Of a stretch of DNA of 64,000 nt, positions 1 through 9,080 are shown piece by piece (position 1 is the stretch's first letter; each line of letters begins with the position of its first letter). The position numbers and the translations under genes were made by a program. Under the pieces are notes generated by a model. That model did no database searches. It saw only the letters and a list, made by a program, of their open reading frames with translations, and was not told the DNA's origin. This stretch comes from Paenibacillus sp. PK3_47 (GTDB taxonomy: Bacteria; Bacillota; Bacilli; Paenibacillales; Paenibacillaceae), in assembly GCF_023520895.1 (NCBI RefSeq), contig NZ_CP026029.1:248001-312000 (forward strand), given 5' to 3'.

Positions 1-736
1 TCACTTCATTATATTCAGCTGCAAGCAGGCATACCGGCCAGTCGCTGCCGAACATCACTCTTTCAGGCCCGAATGCATCCATTGCCGCCCGGATATAGGG
101 GATGAACTCTTCTTTGTTCCACCCGGTGTGATCCGCTTCTGTAACCATTCCGGATATTTTGCAATAGATTCCGGGATATTGCGCGAACTTCTTCAGATAT
201 GTTTTCCATGGCTCAAGACCTTTGTCCTTAATGGGGGGCTTGCCCAAGTGATCGATAACACCCCGAAGATTCGGAACTCTCCGCACCAGCTCCAGCACGG
301 TCTCCATTTGTCCGGCCACGAGCAGCAAATCTACAGGCACATCTTCAGCCGCATATCCGCGGAGTGCCTCAACAAACGCCGGCTCCAGAATGACAGAGGC
401 ATCCGGCATATCCTGAATCATAATCCGGAACCCCTTGAACTTGGGACTGCGCCGGAACTCGTCATAGTACTTCCGGTGTTCCGGGCCGGACAGATCCAGC
501 CACCCCACAACGCCAAGAACAGATGATGATTGTTCGGCAAGGGAAAGAATGAAACGGGTCTCCTCGATTGTCGGAGCGGCCTGCACAAGGATGCTTCCAT
601 CCAGCCCCTGCCTGTTCAGCAGCGGCTCAAGATCCGGCGGCAAATAATCACGGTATAATACCGGCAGCTCCGGTGTGATCCAGCCATAGTCTTTGCGGTC
701 CATTTTCCAGTAATGCTGATGAGCGTCAATACGCAT
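1..736 (-). CDS. Amidohydrolase, L-fuconolactonase-like (C-terminus cut by window edge)
   Basis: The reverse strand is open from an ATG at 736 to the left edge, giving about 245 residues without a stop, so the end lies outside the window. An AAGGGG-type ribosome site precedes the ATG. The N-terminus reads MRIDAHQHYW, carrying the HxH metal motif of amidohydrolase_2 TIM-barrel enzymes. Later come DHLGKP and FGSDWPVC, typical of the COG3618 family, which hydrolyses sugar lactones such as L-fuconolactone or acts as related dicarboxylate hydrolases. An AraC regulator is divergent, and an alpha-fucosidase-like GH95 gene lies just beyond it. A role in fucose breakdown is therefore a reasonable inference; the exact substrate cannot be read from the sequence. 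Confidence 0.85.
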   Translation of the reverse strand, partial: MRIDAHQHYWKMDRKDYGWITPELPVLYRDYLPPDLEPLLNRQGLDGSILVQAAPTIEETRFILSLAEQSSSVLGVVGWLDLSGPEHRKYYDEFRRSPKFKGFRIMIQDMPDASVILEPAFVEALRGYAAEDVPVDLLLVAGQMETVLELVRRVPNLRGVIDHLGKPPIKDKGLEPWKTYLKKFAQYPGIYCKISGMVTEADHTGWNKEEFIPYIRAAMDAFGPERVMFGSDWPVCLLAAEYNEV

Positions 737-850
737 CCGGCTGCACACCCCTTGCGATTCATAGTAAATAATCATGAAAACTTGCTTTTTTATAACTTTT
801 TTTGATATCTTGAGCCTATAATCCAATTCACTTTAAAAGGAACGATACCA

Positions 851-1726
851 GTGAAGCCCATCCGCAAACCCTTTTTCGGCGATCCCCTGTTCCCCTTTGA
901 ACTCGGTTACAAAAATGTAAAAAAACAGATTAATGAGCTCCCTGACCATCTGCATGACCAGTATGAGCTTGTGTACATACATCAGGGAAAAGGCGTTTTT
1001 TTTATCGATAATACATGGTATGAGAAAAAACAGGGCGATCTTTTTATTATTCCGGGCAATACCATCCATCACTCCCTGCCCCATAACGAGGACCCCATTG
1101 TGTCTTCAGCGTTGTTCTTTGCCCCTACCCTGCTCGCTATGGAGCGAATCGACGATTCCTACCACAGCCTGCTGTGCTTTGATTTTGCCCGTAAAAAAAG
1201 AATGTACCGGATCGAGCAGCCTGCAGCTCTTGTATCTGTTACCGAAACGGCGCTGGGACAAATCCACCAGGAGCTGGCTGACCGCAAGCCGGGTTACCAT
1301 GAGGCAGTCAAGCTGATTACCTGCCAGCTGCTGCTGCAGATTAACCGGTATATCCAGTCGGTAAGCGGGCATCGTCCGGCGGGAGAACCCCGTGTCGGAC
1401 CCTCCTGGATAAAGGAGGTACTGCACGATATCGATGAGCATCCTGAACGGGAAGCCTCCCTCGCCCGGCTTGCAGAAAGGGCAAATGTGTCGGCGCCGCA
1501 TTTCTCACGTGTGTTCAAACAGCTGACCACCATGAATGTCACCCAGTACGTCAATGCCAAACGGGTTATCCGTGCCAAGGAACTGTTAAGCCGCACGGAC
1601 AACAATATCCATGACATTTCCGAGCAGTGCGGATACGAGACGCCGACCCATTTTTACCGGATATTCAAAGCCTTCACGGGCATGACTCCCAACAAATACA
1701 GACAGAATCAATCCGGAATGTATTGA
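851..1726 (+). CDS. AraC family transcriptional regulator with N-terminal cupin domain
   Basis: This 291-residue regulator starts at GTG 851, preceded by AAAGGAA at a good distance. Residues about 20-100 form a cupin-like sensor (HLHDQYELVYIHQGKG, then a GDLFIIPG strand pattern), which in this family binds a sugar ligand. The last 100 residues carry two helix-turn-helix motifs of the AraC type (ASLARLAERANVSAPHFSRVF and the ISEQCGYETPTHFYRIFK region). It is divergent from the amidohydrolase and convergent, with only 4 bp spacing, with the GH95 glycosidase. It probably activates these carbohydrate genes. A possible sigma-A -10 box TATAAT lies at 817-822, but no good -35 was seen. Confidence 0.9.
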   Translation: MKPIRKPFFGDPLFPFELGYKNVKKQINELPDHLHDQYELVYIHQGKGVFFIDNTWYEKKQGDLFIIPGNTIHHSLPHNEDPIVSSALFFAPTLLAMERIDDSYHSLLCFDFARKKRMYRIEQPAALVSVTETALGQIHQELADRKPGYHEAVKLITCQLLLQINRYIQSVSGHRPAGEPRVGPSWIKEVLHDIDEHPEREASLARLAERANVSAPHFSRVFKQLTTMNVTQYVNAKRVIRAKELLSRTDNNIHDISEQCGYETPTHFYRIFKAFTGMTPNKYRQNQSGMY

Positions 1727-1730
1727 GCGG

Positions 1731-4109
1731 TCAGACAGCAGTGATTGTATAGCGCTTGCCTTCTTCCGCTGTGAATTCTAAAGTGCCGTCTCCTACGGCT
1801 GCATACTCCACTGCTCTGCCGTCACCGGAAATCCTGATGCCCTGAACAGCAGCCAGTCTGCAAATCTGTGTGCGCGACGGTGTAATCACAGCCTGTGTCA
1901 AGGTCCCGCTGCTCCAGTCGATATCGACTTCATAGCCCCCTCTGGCCCGCAGTCCCTTCACAAATCCTTCAGGCCAGGCATCCGGCAGTGCCGGCAGCAG
2001 TTCAAGGTATCCCTGGTGGGATTGCAGCAGCATTTCCGCAATCCCTGCAGCCGCCGCAAAGTTACCGTCAATCTGGAACGGCGGATGCGCGTCGAACAAA
2101 TTCGGATACACTCCGCCCCGCTGATGATTGCCCGGTTCATCCGGCTTAATCAGTGTCAGAAGATTGGTAATCAGCTGTTCTGCGCGGGTGCCGTCCTTGA
2201 ACCGGGCCCATAAGCTGATTTTCCAGCCCAGGCTCCAGCCGGTGCCTCCGTCTCCGCGGATTTCAAGCGATTGTCTGGCTGCCTGAAATAATTCAGGCTC
2301 AGTCGCTCCGGTAATCAGCCTTCCGGGATACACCCCTACCAGATGCGAGACATGCCGGTGATGCACATCCTGGTCTTCCGCTTCAAAGGACCATTCCCGC
2401 AGCCGGCCCTGCGACCCGGTGCCAAGCGGCAGCAGCCGCTCCCTGGCAGTACGCAAGGTGCCGGCGAACTCCTCATCTTCTCCAAGGATTTCCGCTGCCT
2501 GCAGGCAGTTATCGAAGCATTCCGCAATCAGCGACAGGTCCATGGTAGAAGCTTCGCTGACAGCGTACTCCCGCCCGTCAATGACAAACTTGTGCTCCGG
2601 CGAGGTGGAAGGGGAAGTGATCAGATATCCTTCCTTGTTCTCAATCAGCCAGTCCAGACAGAATAAGGCGGATTCCTTCATAAGGGGATAGGCTGTGTCC
2701 TTCAGATAACCTTTGTCCCCGCCGAATAAGTAATGCTCCCATAGATGCTGGGTCAGCCATACCCCGCCCATCGGCCAGAATGCCCACACCGGATCACCGG
2801 CGCCGTAATCGCCTACGGGAGCACTTTGTGCCCATAAATCAGAGTTATGGTGGGCTGCCCATCCCCGTGCGCCGTAATTAACCTCTGCAGTCTTCCTGCC
2901 GTTAACCGCAAGCCGGCCAATATAATGAAGCAGGGGCTGATGCAGCTCGGCAAGGTTACAGATCTCTGCCGGCCAATAATTCATTTGTGCATTGATATTA
3001 AGGGTATAGTTGCTGCTCCATGGTGCACGCGTAGCCTCATTCCAGATGCCCTGCAGATTCGCCGGCTGCGTTCCAGGGCGTGAGCTTGCGATGAGCAGAT
3101 AACGTCCGTAATGGAACAGAAGTTCGACCAGGCCGGGATCACGGCTTCCGTATTCAGCAATCCGCTGATCTGTCGGCATATCTGCAGGCGCAAGGGCTTT
3201 GCCCAAATGCAGCTCCATTCTGCCGAATAATTGCCCGTGGTCAGCCAGATGGCTTTCCCGGATTCCGGCGTAATGCTTTCCTGCCAATGCTTCAATGAAA
3301 CCGGCTGTCAGCCGGCCCGGGTGTACTGCAGCATGAATACCGCCTGTCAAAACATCGAAGTTGGTTGCCGCACTGAAGTAGAGAACCGCTTCCGTCGCAC
3401 CGTGAATCTGAAGTCCGCTGGACGAAGCCGTGATCCGGCCCCCTTCGGTTACTGCAGCCAATCGGCCGTGAAACTGCAGGGCCTCCAGCGATCCCGGCGC
3501 ACCATAACGGACAGGCTCATCTACATGATGATAGTTAGGAGCGACATATTCAGGCGCTGTACCGGAAATGGTAAGCTGCTGCCCGTCAAAAGCTGCCTCA
3601 TATTGCAGCGGGCTGTCCAGCGTTGCCCGGAAATGCAATGCCCCTTCTTTACTGGCTGCAAGCCGCACAACGATTACCTGATCAGGGTATGAGGCGAAAA
3701 TTTCACGCGTATACTTCACACTGCCAATCCTGTAGGATACGCTTACAATTCCAGTTGCCAAATTCAGCTTCCGGGTATAGTCCTGTGCGGACTGGCCATG
3801 CTCCATGTTCAGATGAAGATCTCCGAAGGGCAGATAAGATTGGGTGTAGGGTCCCATCATTTTCCTGCACAGCTGATCCGCTTCCTCATAGCGCTGCTCC
3901 GCTAGAAGCTCCCTGACTTTGGGAAGCAGCTCTTTGGCCGCGGGATTGTTCCAGTCACCTGGTGCTCCGGACCATAGCGTGTCCTCGTTCAATGCCAGCC
4001 GTTCCTTCTCAATCCCGCCGAAGACCATTGCACCGAGACGGCCATTGCCCACCGGCAGTGCCTCCACCCAGTGTGATGCAGGGATACGAAACTGAATATT
4101 CATTGTCAT
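1731..4109 (-). CDS. Glycoside hydrolase family 95, alpha-L-fucosidase-like
   Basis: This 792-residue protein has the full length expected for GH95 enzymes, which invert terminal alpha-1,2-L-fucosides (some members act on alpha-L-galactosides). Characteristic stretches are [15 protein letters not shown] and [11 protein letters not shown] near the N-terminus, then [20 protein letters not shown] and SPSTSPEHK in the alpha/alpha-barrel, where the acid/base machinery sits, and [20 protein letters not shown] near the end. The frame is open upstream to 4190, but ATG 4109 has GGGAGGG nine bases before it and begins right at the conserved domain, so I place the start there. No signal peptide is seen, so it should act in the cytoplasm on imported oligosaccharides. 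Substrate assignment is by family only. Confidence 0.9.
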   Translation of the reverse strand: MTMNIQFRIPASHWVEALPVGNGRLGAMVFGGIEKERLALNEDTLWSGAPGDWNNPAAKELLPKVRELLAEQRYEEADQLCRKMMGPYTQSYLPFGDLHLNMEHGQSAQDYTRKLNLATGIVSVSYRIGSVKYTREIFASYPDQVIVVRLAASKEGALHFRATLDSPLQYEAAFDGQQLTISGTAPEYVAPNYHHVDEPVRYGAPGSLEALQFHGRLAAVTEGGRITASSSGLQIHGATEAVLYFSAATNFDVLTGGIHAAVHPGRLTAGFIEALAGKHYAGIRESHLADHGQLFGRMELHLGKALAPADMPTDQRIAEYGSRDPGLVELLFHYGRYLLIASSRPGTQPANLQGIWNEATRAPWSSNYTLNINAQMNYWPAEICNLAELHQPLLHYIGRLAVNGRKTAEVNYGARGWAAHHNSDLWAQSAPVGDYGAGDPVWAFWPMGGVWLTQHLWEHYLFGGDKGYLKDTAYPLMKESALFCLDWLIENKEGYLITSPSTSPEHKFVIDGREYAVSEASTMDLSLIAECFDNCLQAAEILGEDEEFAGTLRTARERLLPLGTGSQGRLREWSFEAEDQDVHHRHVSHLVGVYPGRLITGATEPELFQAARQSLEIRGDGGTGWSLGWKISLWARFKDGTRAEQLITNLLTLIKPDEPGNHQRGGVYPNLFDAHPPFQIDGNFAAAAGIAEMLLQSHQGYLELLPALPDAWPEGFVKGLRARGGYEVDIDWSSGTLTQAVITPSRTQICRLAAVQGIRISGDGRAVEYAAVGDGTLEFTAEEGKRYTITAV

Positions 4110-4296
4110 GTAGAGCTGCCCTCCCGGCAAATTCAATGTAACAAATTTTAAATAGTAAGGATATAAATTATTGCTGCTTTCATTGATCATTGTATACCAA
4201 GTACAGCAGGCAGTTAAGGCCGGGAACTTGCATGTTTATAACATATTTTGATATTTTGCCGCACATTCGGGGCGGCAGTGCTCCCCGGATTGCAGC

Positions 4297-4340
4297 AAAA
4301 AACCGGACAGATAACGGAATCCTTTCCCGCACCTGTCCGG
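4297..4340 (-). terminator. Intrinsic terminator of the 4359-5974 gene pair
   Basis: On the minus strand CCGGACAG pairs with CTGTCCGG across a 22-base loop and is followed by TTTTTT. It lies 19 bp after the stop at 4359. Confidence 0.85.
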
Positions 4341-4358
4341 CTACTTTTCCCAAGCTTC

Positions 4359-4811
4359 TTATTCGTAGATCAGCTCATTTAACTCGTCATGATATTTTGC
4401 CGGAATAGAATATGCTTTGCTATACTGTCCTACATCCGCTACCAGCAGGCCTTCGTAGCCTTTTCCCCGTTCACGGTCAATATTTAATACATACTCCTTT
4501 TGAGTGCCATCCTTATACGTAAGGTGCATTGTAAAATACACGCCATAATCAACCTCTCCCAGCATTTCCTCAGCATTGTCCATCGCCTTTTTGAACACTG
4601 CGGTTTCAGCTTCGGCTTCATAAAGTCTCTCATCAAACGGTTTCGGAGCAGCAGGATTGCTCTGCTGGCAAAGATCGGTACAGATAAGCCTGACCGAAGT
4701 AATCTGGCTGCTGCCGGATGCACTGTAGGCAAAGATTAATCCAATCATTATCAGCAGGATTACGCTCCCGGCAAAAACCCTATGCCTCTTTCCTTTTACC
4801 ATCCGGCTCAT
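4359..4811 (-). CDS. Hypothetical membrane-anchored protein, 150 aa
   Basis: I do not recognise this family. A basic start (MSRMVKGKRHR) is followed by one hydrophobic segment at about residues 13-30, so it is probably a signal anchor with the rest outside the membrane. The outer part has a pattern of short beta strands (YFTMHLTYKDGTQKEYVLNIDR) resembling small Firmicute lipoprotein domains, but there is no lipobox cysteine. Its ATG overlaps the stop codon of the upstream stalk-domain protein (ATGA overlap), so the two are translationally coupled and probably work together in the envelope. A strong terminator follows. Confidence 0.75.
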   Translation of the reverse strand: MSRMVKGKRHRVFAGSVILLIMIGLIFAYSASGSSQITSVRLICTDLCQQSNPAAPKPFDERLYEAEAETAVFKKAMDNAEEMLGEVDYGVYFTMHLTYKDGTQKEYVLNIDRERGKGYEGLLVADVGQYSKAYSIPAKYHDELNELIYE

Positions 4812-5974
4812 GACATGCCTTTAAGGACATACGGGTATTCCCGGCCGTCCCTGACCGCCCCGTTCTCAAAGTACAGCGTATTGCCCTCCCGCCGCAGGTA
4901 CTGCAGCTGATCCCCGAAGAACGGAACATCATTCATTTCCGCATATTCCTGCTGATCCGGATCAAGCAGTTCCTTATACAGCAGCGTTTTCTCTCCGGTG
5001 TGCCGGTCAATAAGCATCAGCAGCCCTTTATCATTCGGGCGGATCAGGAGAAAATCATCATCCATGCCCTCTACCAGATAGCTGTCCTCCTCACCGCCGA
5101 GCTTTACCAGATCAAGGGTTGCTGTTACTTTACCCGTACCGTCTTCAATCACGCGCAGTGTTCTGCCGTCAGTCAGCAGCAGGCTGCTGCCGTACATTTT
5201 CACATTATCCCCATAACGTTTCCAGTAGTGGACACTGGCCTGGCGGATAACCATTCCGTCTTTGATGATCAGGGTGTACCACTTGTTGTTGATATGCGGC
5301 TCCCCGTACACATCGGTGATGGTCAGGTAGATCAGACCTTTTCCCGTCTTTTTAAAATCAAAATTCACCATATCATACAGCTGTGACCCCAGGTCCGCCA
5401 TTAGACGCATTCCGCCTGCAGGAGTTGCCGTATATAACTTTCCGTTCTTTTTATCAACGGTGTAGGTTACCCCTCCGTATGTTGCAGACGTGCTTTCATA
5501 GGAATGAATTCCACTGGCTGTATATACGCGCTGCTGTGCATCCCAGCTTACAGACTGCCCGTCCAAAGCCTGTACCAGAAAACGCGCCGGAACATACAGC
5601 TCATCCCTGTAACGGAAGGGGACTCCTCCTAAAGATACGGCTTTGCCGTCAATGGCTGCAGTTCTGCCCCCCACAGTGACCTTAACGGATTTCTGCCAGC
5701 CCCGGAACATGGCCTGCTTCTGAGCCTTATCCCAGGTGACCCGGAGACCGGCGCTTTCCATAATACCTGCGCTTACATAAACCGTCCCGTCCTTTAACAA
5801 TGCGTTAGTTGTGACTTGTCCGCCTCCATCATAAGTGTATTTAAAATAAGCTGTCCCAGCCGCAGACGCCATTGCCGGTAACATGCACACCATAAGCAGC
5901 ACCGGTACCAGTAACCATAGCCTTTTCATTGAATAACCTGCCTTTCCGGAATTTGTTGTCTCTAATCGGTTCAC
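4808..5974 (-). CDS. Copper-amine-oxidase-type stalk domain protein, secreted
   Basis: This 388-residue exported protein has a signal peptide (core LLVPVLLMVCMLPAMASAA) that ends near residue 40 when counted from GTG 5974. The next 110 residues form a copper amine oxidase N-terminal-like stalk domain: an LLKDGTVYVSAGIMESAG strand, then VPFRYRDELYVPARFLVQAL. This domain is very common in Paenibacillus surface proteins and does not imply oxidase activity. The remainder is beta-rich, resembling a propeller, and is of unknown function. GTG 5974 follows AAGGAG at eight bases. ATG 5929 (MKRLWLL) follows GGCAGG and gives a more usual signal peptide, so either start is possible. The stop overlaps the start of the downstream gene. 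Confidence 0.82.
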   Translation of the reverse strand: MNRLETTNSGKAGYSMKRLWLLVPVLLMVCMLPAMASAAGTAYFKYTYDGGGQVTTNALLKDGTVYVSAGIMESAGLRVTWDKAQKQAMFRGWQKSVKVTVGGRTAAIDGKAVSLGGVPFRYRDELYVPARFLVQALDGQSVSWDAQQRVYTASGIHSYESTSATYGGVTYTVDKKNGKLYTATPAGGMRLMADLGSQLYDMVNFDFKKTGKGLIYLTITDVYGEPHINNKWYTLIIKDGMVIRQASVHYWKRYGDNVKMYGSSLLLTDGRTLRVIEDGTGKVTATLDLVKLGGEEDSYLVEGMDDDFLLIRPNDKGLLMLIDRHTGEKTLLYKELLDPDQQEYAEMNDVPFFGDQLQYLRREGNTLYFENGAVRDGREYPYVLKGMS

Positions 5975-6171
5975 TTATCAGACTCCTTATTTTCCAAAAA
6001 GTTGCAGGTTAAGAAAATATCATAATATCACGTGTTTAGACTTAGTCTTTTTAAACTTTTGTAATATATATTCCAGTAGGAAACAGCCCGTCCGCATGCT
6101 ATAATCTCAAAGTCCATAAAGGAGAATTTCAAGCCCGTCCGGAGGATGGGATGCAGGAGGAACACTGTACC

Positions 6172-6546
6172 ATGAGCAGTCAGATAAGAATAGTCAAAGT
6201 GTCAGCAGAAATAGAAAAAGATGAATTTGATATCAAGGTAAGTCACTGGAAGCTTTTGCTGGAGACCAACCGTTATTACGAGATTAAGCCGGAGAGCGGA
6301 CCTGTAAAAAGAATCTATAAGGAGAAGCTCAATACGGTTGTGGATGAAACGAAGTCTTATACGGACGGGTTTCTGTCCTGTTCAGCGTTCTGTGCCGAAG
6401 AGCGTGTGAACGAAATGCAGCTTGAGATGCTGCGCAAGCTTCAGCTGAAGATCAACAGCTACAGGGATGAGCTGCAATTGAACCAGAAGGCTCTGGAGGA
6501 GCAGCAGCTGCAGCTTAAAACCGGGAAATTGCCGGAGCCGGAATAA
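6172..6546 (+). CDS. Hypothetical cytoplasmic protein, 124 aa
   Basis: No family is recognised. The protein is soluble and charged. Its N-terminal half is predicted mixed alpha/beta (QIRIVKVSAEIEKDEFDIKVSHW), and its C-terminal third (about residues 85-120) is a probable coiled coil rich in Leu, Gln and Glu. ATG 6172 is preceded by AGGAGG at 11 bases. An in-frame ATG at 6151 also has GGAGG upstream, so the start is uncertain by seven codons. It stands alone, convergent with cheA, and the two share a terminator hairpin. Confidence 0.7.
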   Translation: MSSQIRIVKVSAEIEKDEFDIKVSHWKLLLETNRYYEIKPESGPVKRIYKEKLNTVVDETKSYTDGFLSCSAFCAEERVNEMQLEMLRKLQLKINSYRDELQLNQKALEEQQLQLKTGKLPEPE

Positions 6547-6573
6547 GACTGGCTTAATATAATCTCTCTGATT

Positions 6574-6619
6574 AAAAAAAGATGTTTCAGCAGCTGCAAC
6601 ATCCAGCTGATGAAACATC
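6574..6619 (-). terminator. Terminator of the cheA gene group, also usable from the plus strand
   Basis: A 16-bp stem with one mismatch (6581-6596 with 6604-6619) is flanked by seven A residues on the left, giving a T-run for minus-strand transcripts. On the right CTTGTTGTT gives a weaker tail for the plus-strand gene ending at 6546. Confidence 0.85.
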
Positions 6620-6626
6620 CTTGTTG

Positions 6627-8612
6627 TTAATGACTGACGAGATACGAAGCATCCAGAATGAGCGCAACCTTGCCGTTGCCCAGAATCGTTGCACCGGATA
6701 AATGCTGCATCGTCCCCAAATGAGAGCCCAGGTTTTTGATCACAACCTCCTGGTTGCCGATAATTTCATCCACCGCATAAGCGGCAATTTTATCAACCGA
6801 TCTGACGATGACGACCGGAATCGTCCTGGAGCTCCGCTGCGCATGCGGATAATGCAGCTTGTCATGCAGCCAGGAGAGCGGCACAATCCGGCCATGATTG
6901 AGGATCGCTTGTGCTCCTTGTACCGTCTGAATCTCGTCCGGGACTATCCGCACGATCTCCGCAATATTATACATCGGGAGAATCAGCACCCGGCCGGATA
7001 CCTTTACAAGCAGTCCCTTGATAATCGCCAGGGTCAGCGGCAGCCTGATCGTGAAGCAGGTCCCCTGTCCCGGCTCTGTTTCTATATCGATGATACCATT
7101 GAGCCGCCCGATCTGGCTCCGGACGATGTCCATCCCGACACCGCGGCCGGATACATCACTCACTTCGGACGCTGTCGAGAAGCCCGGCTCAAAAATAAGA
7201 TGAACAGCTTCCAGCGCTGTCAAATGGGTTGCCTGGTCCTCTGTAATGATCCCTTTGCCCAAAGCAGAGGCCTTGATCTTCTCCGCATCGATCCCCTTCC
7301 CGTCATCCTGCAGACGGATGACAACATGGTTCTCCTCATGGTAGGAAGTAAGCGTGATCCTGCCCTTGGCCGGTTTGCCCAGTGAAGTCCTCAGCTCCGG
7401 CTGCTCAATACCGTGATCCGCACTGTTACGGATGAGATGGATCAGCGGATCGCTCAGCTCCTCAATAATCATCCGGTCCAGCTCTGTCTCGCCGCCTTCG
7501 ACAAGAAGCTCAATATCCTTGCCCAGCTTTTGCGACAGGTCTCTGACCATACGCGGGAAGCGGCTGAACAGCTGGTCGATCGGCAGCATCCGTGTTTTCA
7601 TTACACCTTCCTGCAGTTCTTTAATGACGCTGCCCATGTGGTCAGACACGCTGCCGATGCTTTGCAGCACCTTGGCCGGGTCATTCCTCAGGCCGGAGGC
7701 GTTCAGGTCTGCCAGCGAGGTCTGGTCAATCAGCAGTTCCCCGACGAGATTCATCAGATGGTCCAGCCTCTCTACGCTGACCCGGACTGTAGCCTGGCTG
7801 CCTTTGGCGCGTTCTTCAGCCGGCTGTGGTGACTGCAGCGGAACAGCAGACTGCCGTGCAGAAACCTCTGCACCGCCTGGTTTCTCCAGCTTGTAAGGAG
7901 CCGCCGTAAGCGACAGGACATCGGAATCTCCCCCCAGGAGAGCCGGGATCTGATTCAATTCCTTCTCCGAAGCAATGATAACCATAAATCTTCCGTAACG
8001 GTCATCCTCATCGCCTGCGGCGGGAACCTCAGTCGGAAGGGAAACAGCAATGACCTCGCCGCAGACATCTCCGATCCGCTGCAGCATGATGAAGTGCCGT
8101 GCCGCCTTCATCTGGCATTCGGCTGTAAGCGTAACGTTAACCGCCAGCAGCTGCTTGCCGCCGGCAGCCGCTTCCTCAGCCTTCCGTATTTCTTCAGCAC
8201 TCATTACTGGCGCAGGCACGGGCGTGGGCGCTGCAGGCTTATTGATCAGCGCCTTGATCTCTGTCACTACTGCACTGCAATCCGCATAGTCCTGTCCGCT
8301 GATGTATTGGCTCCGCAGCGTCTTCATCGCATCCAGCGCTTTGAACAGCGTATCAATCAGCTCTCCGCTGATTACAGGCTTTTTCTCCCTCACCCATTCC
8401 AGGGCATATTCCACTTCATGGGTCAAATCGCTCATTTCACGGAAAGCCATAGTCGAGGACGAACCCTTAATCGTATGCGCCGCCCGGAACAGGGTCTGAA
8501 TGAGCCCGGGAGAAGGAGCTTGCTCCAGTTCAAGCAAGGACTGATCCATCCGCTCCAGCTGATCATTCAGCTCTTCAATAAAAATATCACGATAGGCAGA
8601 CAGCTCCATCAT
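6627..8612 (-). CDS. cheA: Chemotaxis sensor histidine kinase CheA
   Basis: This 661-residue protein has the standard CheA layout. An Hpt domain (P1) spans residues 1-105 with phospho-acceptor His46 in AAHTIKGSSSTM. A diverged P2-like domain lies at about 150-245, a P3 dimerisation region follows with LDHLMNLVGELLIDQ, and the P4 ATPase contains HLIRNSADHGIE, DDGKGID and GRGVGMDIV. The last 140 residues are a CheW-like P5. CheA autophosphorylates under receptor control and passes phosphate to CheY and CheB, neither of which lies next to it here. It is followed upstream by cheW (18-bp gap) and an MCP, so the three genes look like one unit. It may serve an accessory chemosensory pathway rather than the main flagellar cluster. 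Confidence 0.95.
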   Translation of the reverse strand: MMELSAYRDIFIEELNDQLERMDQSLLELEQAPSPGLIQTLFRAAHTIKGSSSTMAFREMSDLTHEVEYALEWVREKKPVISGELIDTLFKALDAMKTLRSQYISGQDYADCSAVVTEIKALINKPAAPTPVPAPVMSAEEIRKAEEAAAGGKQLLAVNVTLTAECQMKAARHFIMLQRIGDVCGEVIAVSLPTEVPAAGDEDDRYGRFMVIIASEKELNQIPALLGGDSDVLSLTAAPYKLEKPGGAEVSARQSAVPLQSPQPAEERAKGSQATVRVSVERLDHLMNLVGELLIDQTSLADLNASGLRNDPAKVLQSIGSVSDHMGSVIKELQEGVMKTRMLPIDQLFSRFPRMVRDLSQKLGKDIELLVEGGETELDRMIIEELSDPLIHLIRNSADHGIEQPELRTSLGKPAKGRITLTSYHEENHVVIRLQDDGKGIDAEKIKASALGKGIITEDQATHLTALEAVHLIFEPGFSTASEVSDVSGRGVGMDIVRSQIGRLNGIIDIETEPGQGTCFTIRLPLTLAIIKGLLVKVSGRVLILPMYNIAEIVRIVPDEIQTVQGAQAILNHGRIVPLSWLHDKLHYPHAQRSSRTIPVVIVRSVDKIAAYAVDEIIGNQEVVIKNLGSHLGTMQHLSGATILGNGKVALILDASYLVSH

Positions 8613-8630
8613 TATTCCTTGTTCTCCTTC

Positions 8631-9056
8631 CTATCCGCCCAATATTTCCTCGAGCTTCAGTATTCCTACCAGCTGATCCCCTTGCTGTCCGATTCCGAGG
8701 AACACACCTTCCCGGCTACGGCTGTTCCCCCCTGAAGGCGGGTGAATTTCTTCATAAGTCGTTACTTTATTTACTTTATCAACGATCAGGCCTACAAATT
8801 CTTCCCGGCTGCGGACGACGATAATCCGCGTCTCCCGAGTGTAAGGCTCATCGGACATGCCCAGCAGATTGCGCAGGCTCATGACACAGACGACCTTTCC
8901 CCGGAGGTTCACGACACCTTTTACTTCGTGCCTACTGAACGGGATATCTGTAATGCTTAGCATTTTGATAATTTCATGAATCTCTTCGATGCGGATTGCG
9001 CAGGTCTCGGCACCTACAGCAAGCTCAATATATTGTTCTTTTTGAACGGAGGACAC
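8631..9056 (-). CDS. cheW: Chemotaxis coupling protein CheW
   Basis: CheW is a two-subdomain beta barrel that bridges chemoreceptors and the P5 domain of CheA. Family marks here are QYIELAVGAETCAIRIEEIHEI, the GVVNLRGKVVCVMSLRNLLG strand pair, and VDKVNKVTTYEE. GTG 9056 has GAAGG eight bases upstream. GTG 9065, nine bases earlier in frame, lacks a ribosome site. At about 141 residues it is of normal length. It lies between cheA and the MCP with short gaps, so it is presumably co-transcribed with them. Confidence 0.93.
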   Translation of the reverse strand: MSSVQKEQYIELAVGAETCAIRIEEIHEIIKMLSITDIPFSRHEVKGVVNLRGKVVCVMSLRNLLGMSDEPYTRETRIIVVRSREEFVGLIVDKVNKVTTYEEIHPPSGGNSRSREGVFLGIGQQGDQLVGILKLEEILGG

Positions 9057-9080
9057 GGGCTTCACCTTCAGTCTGTAGGA

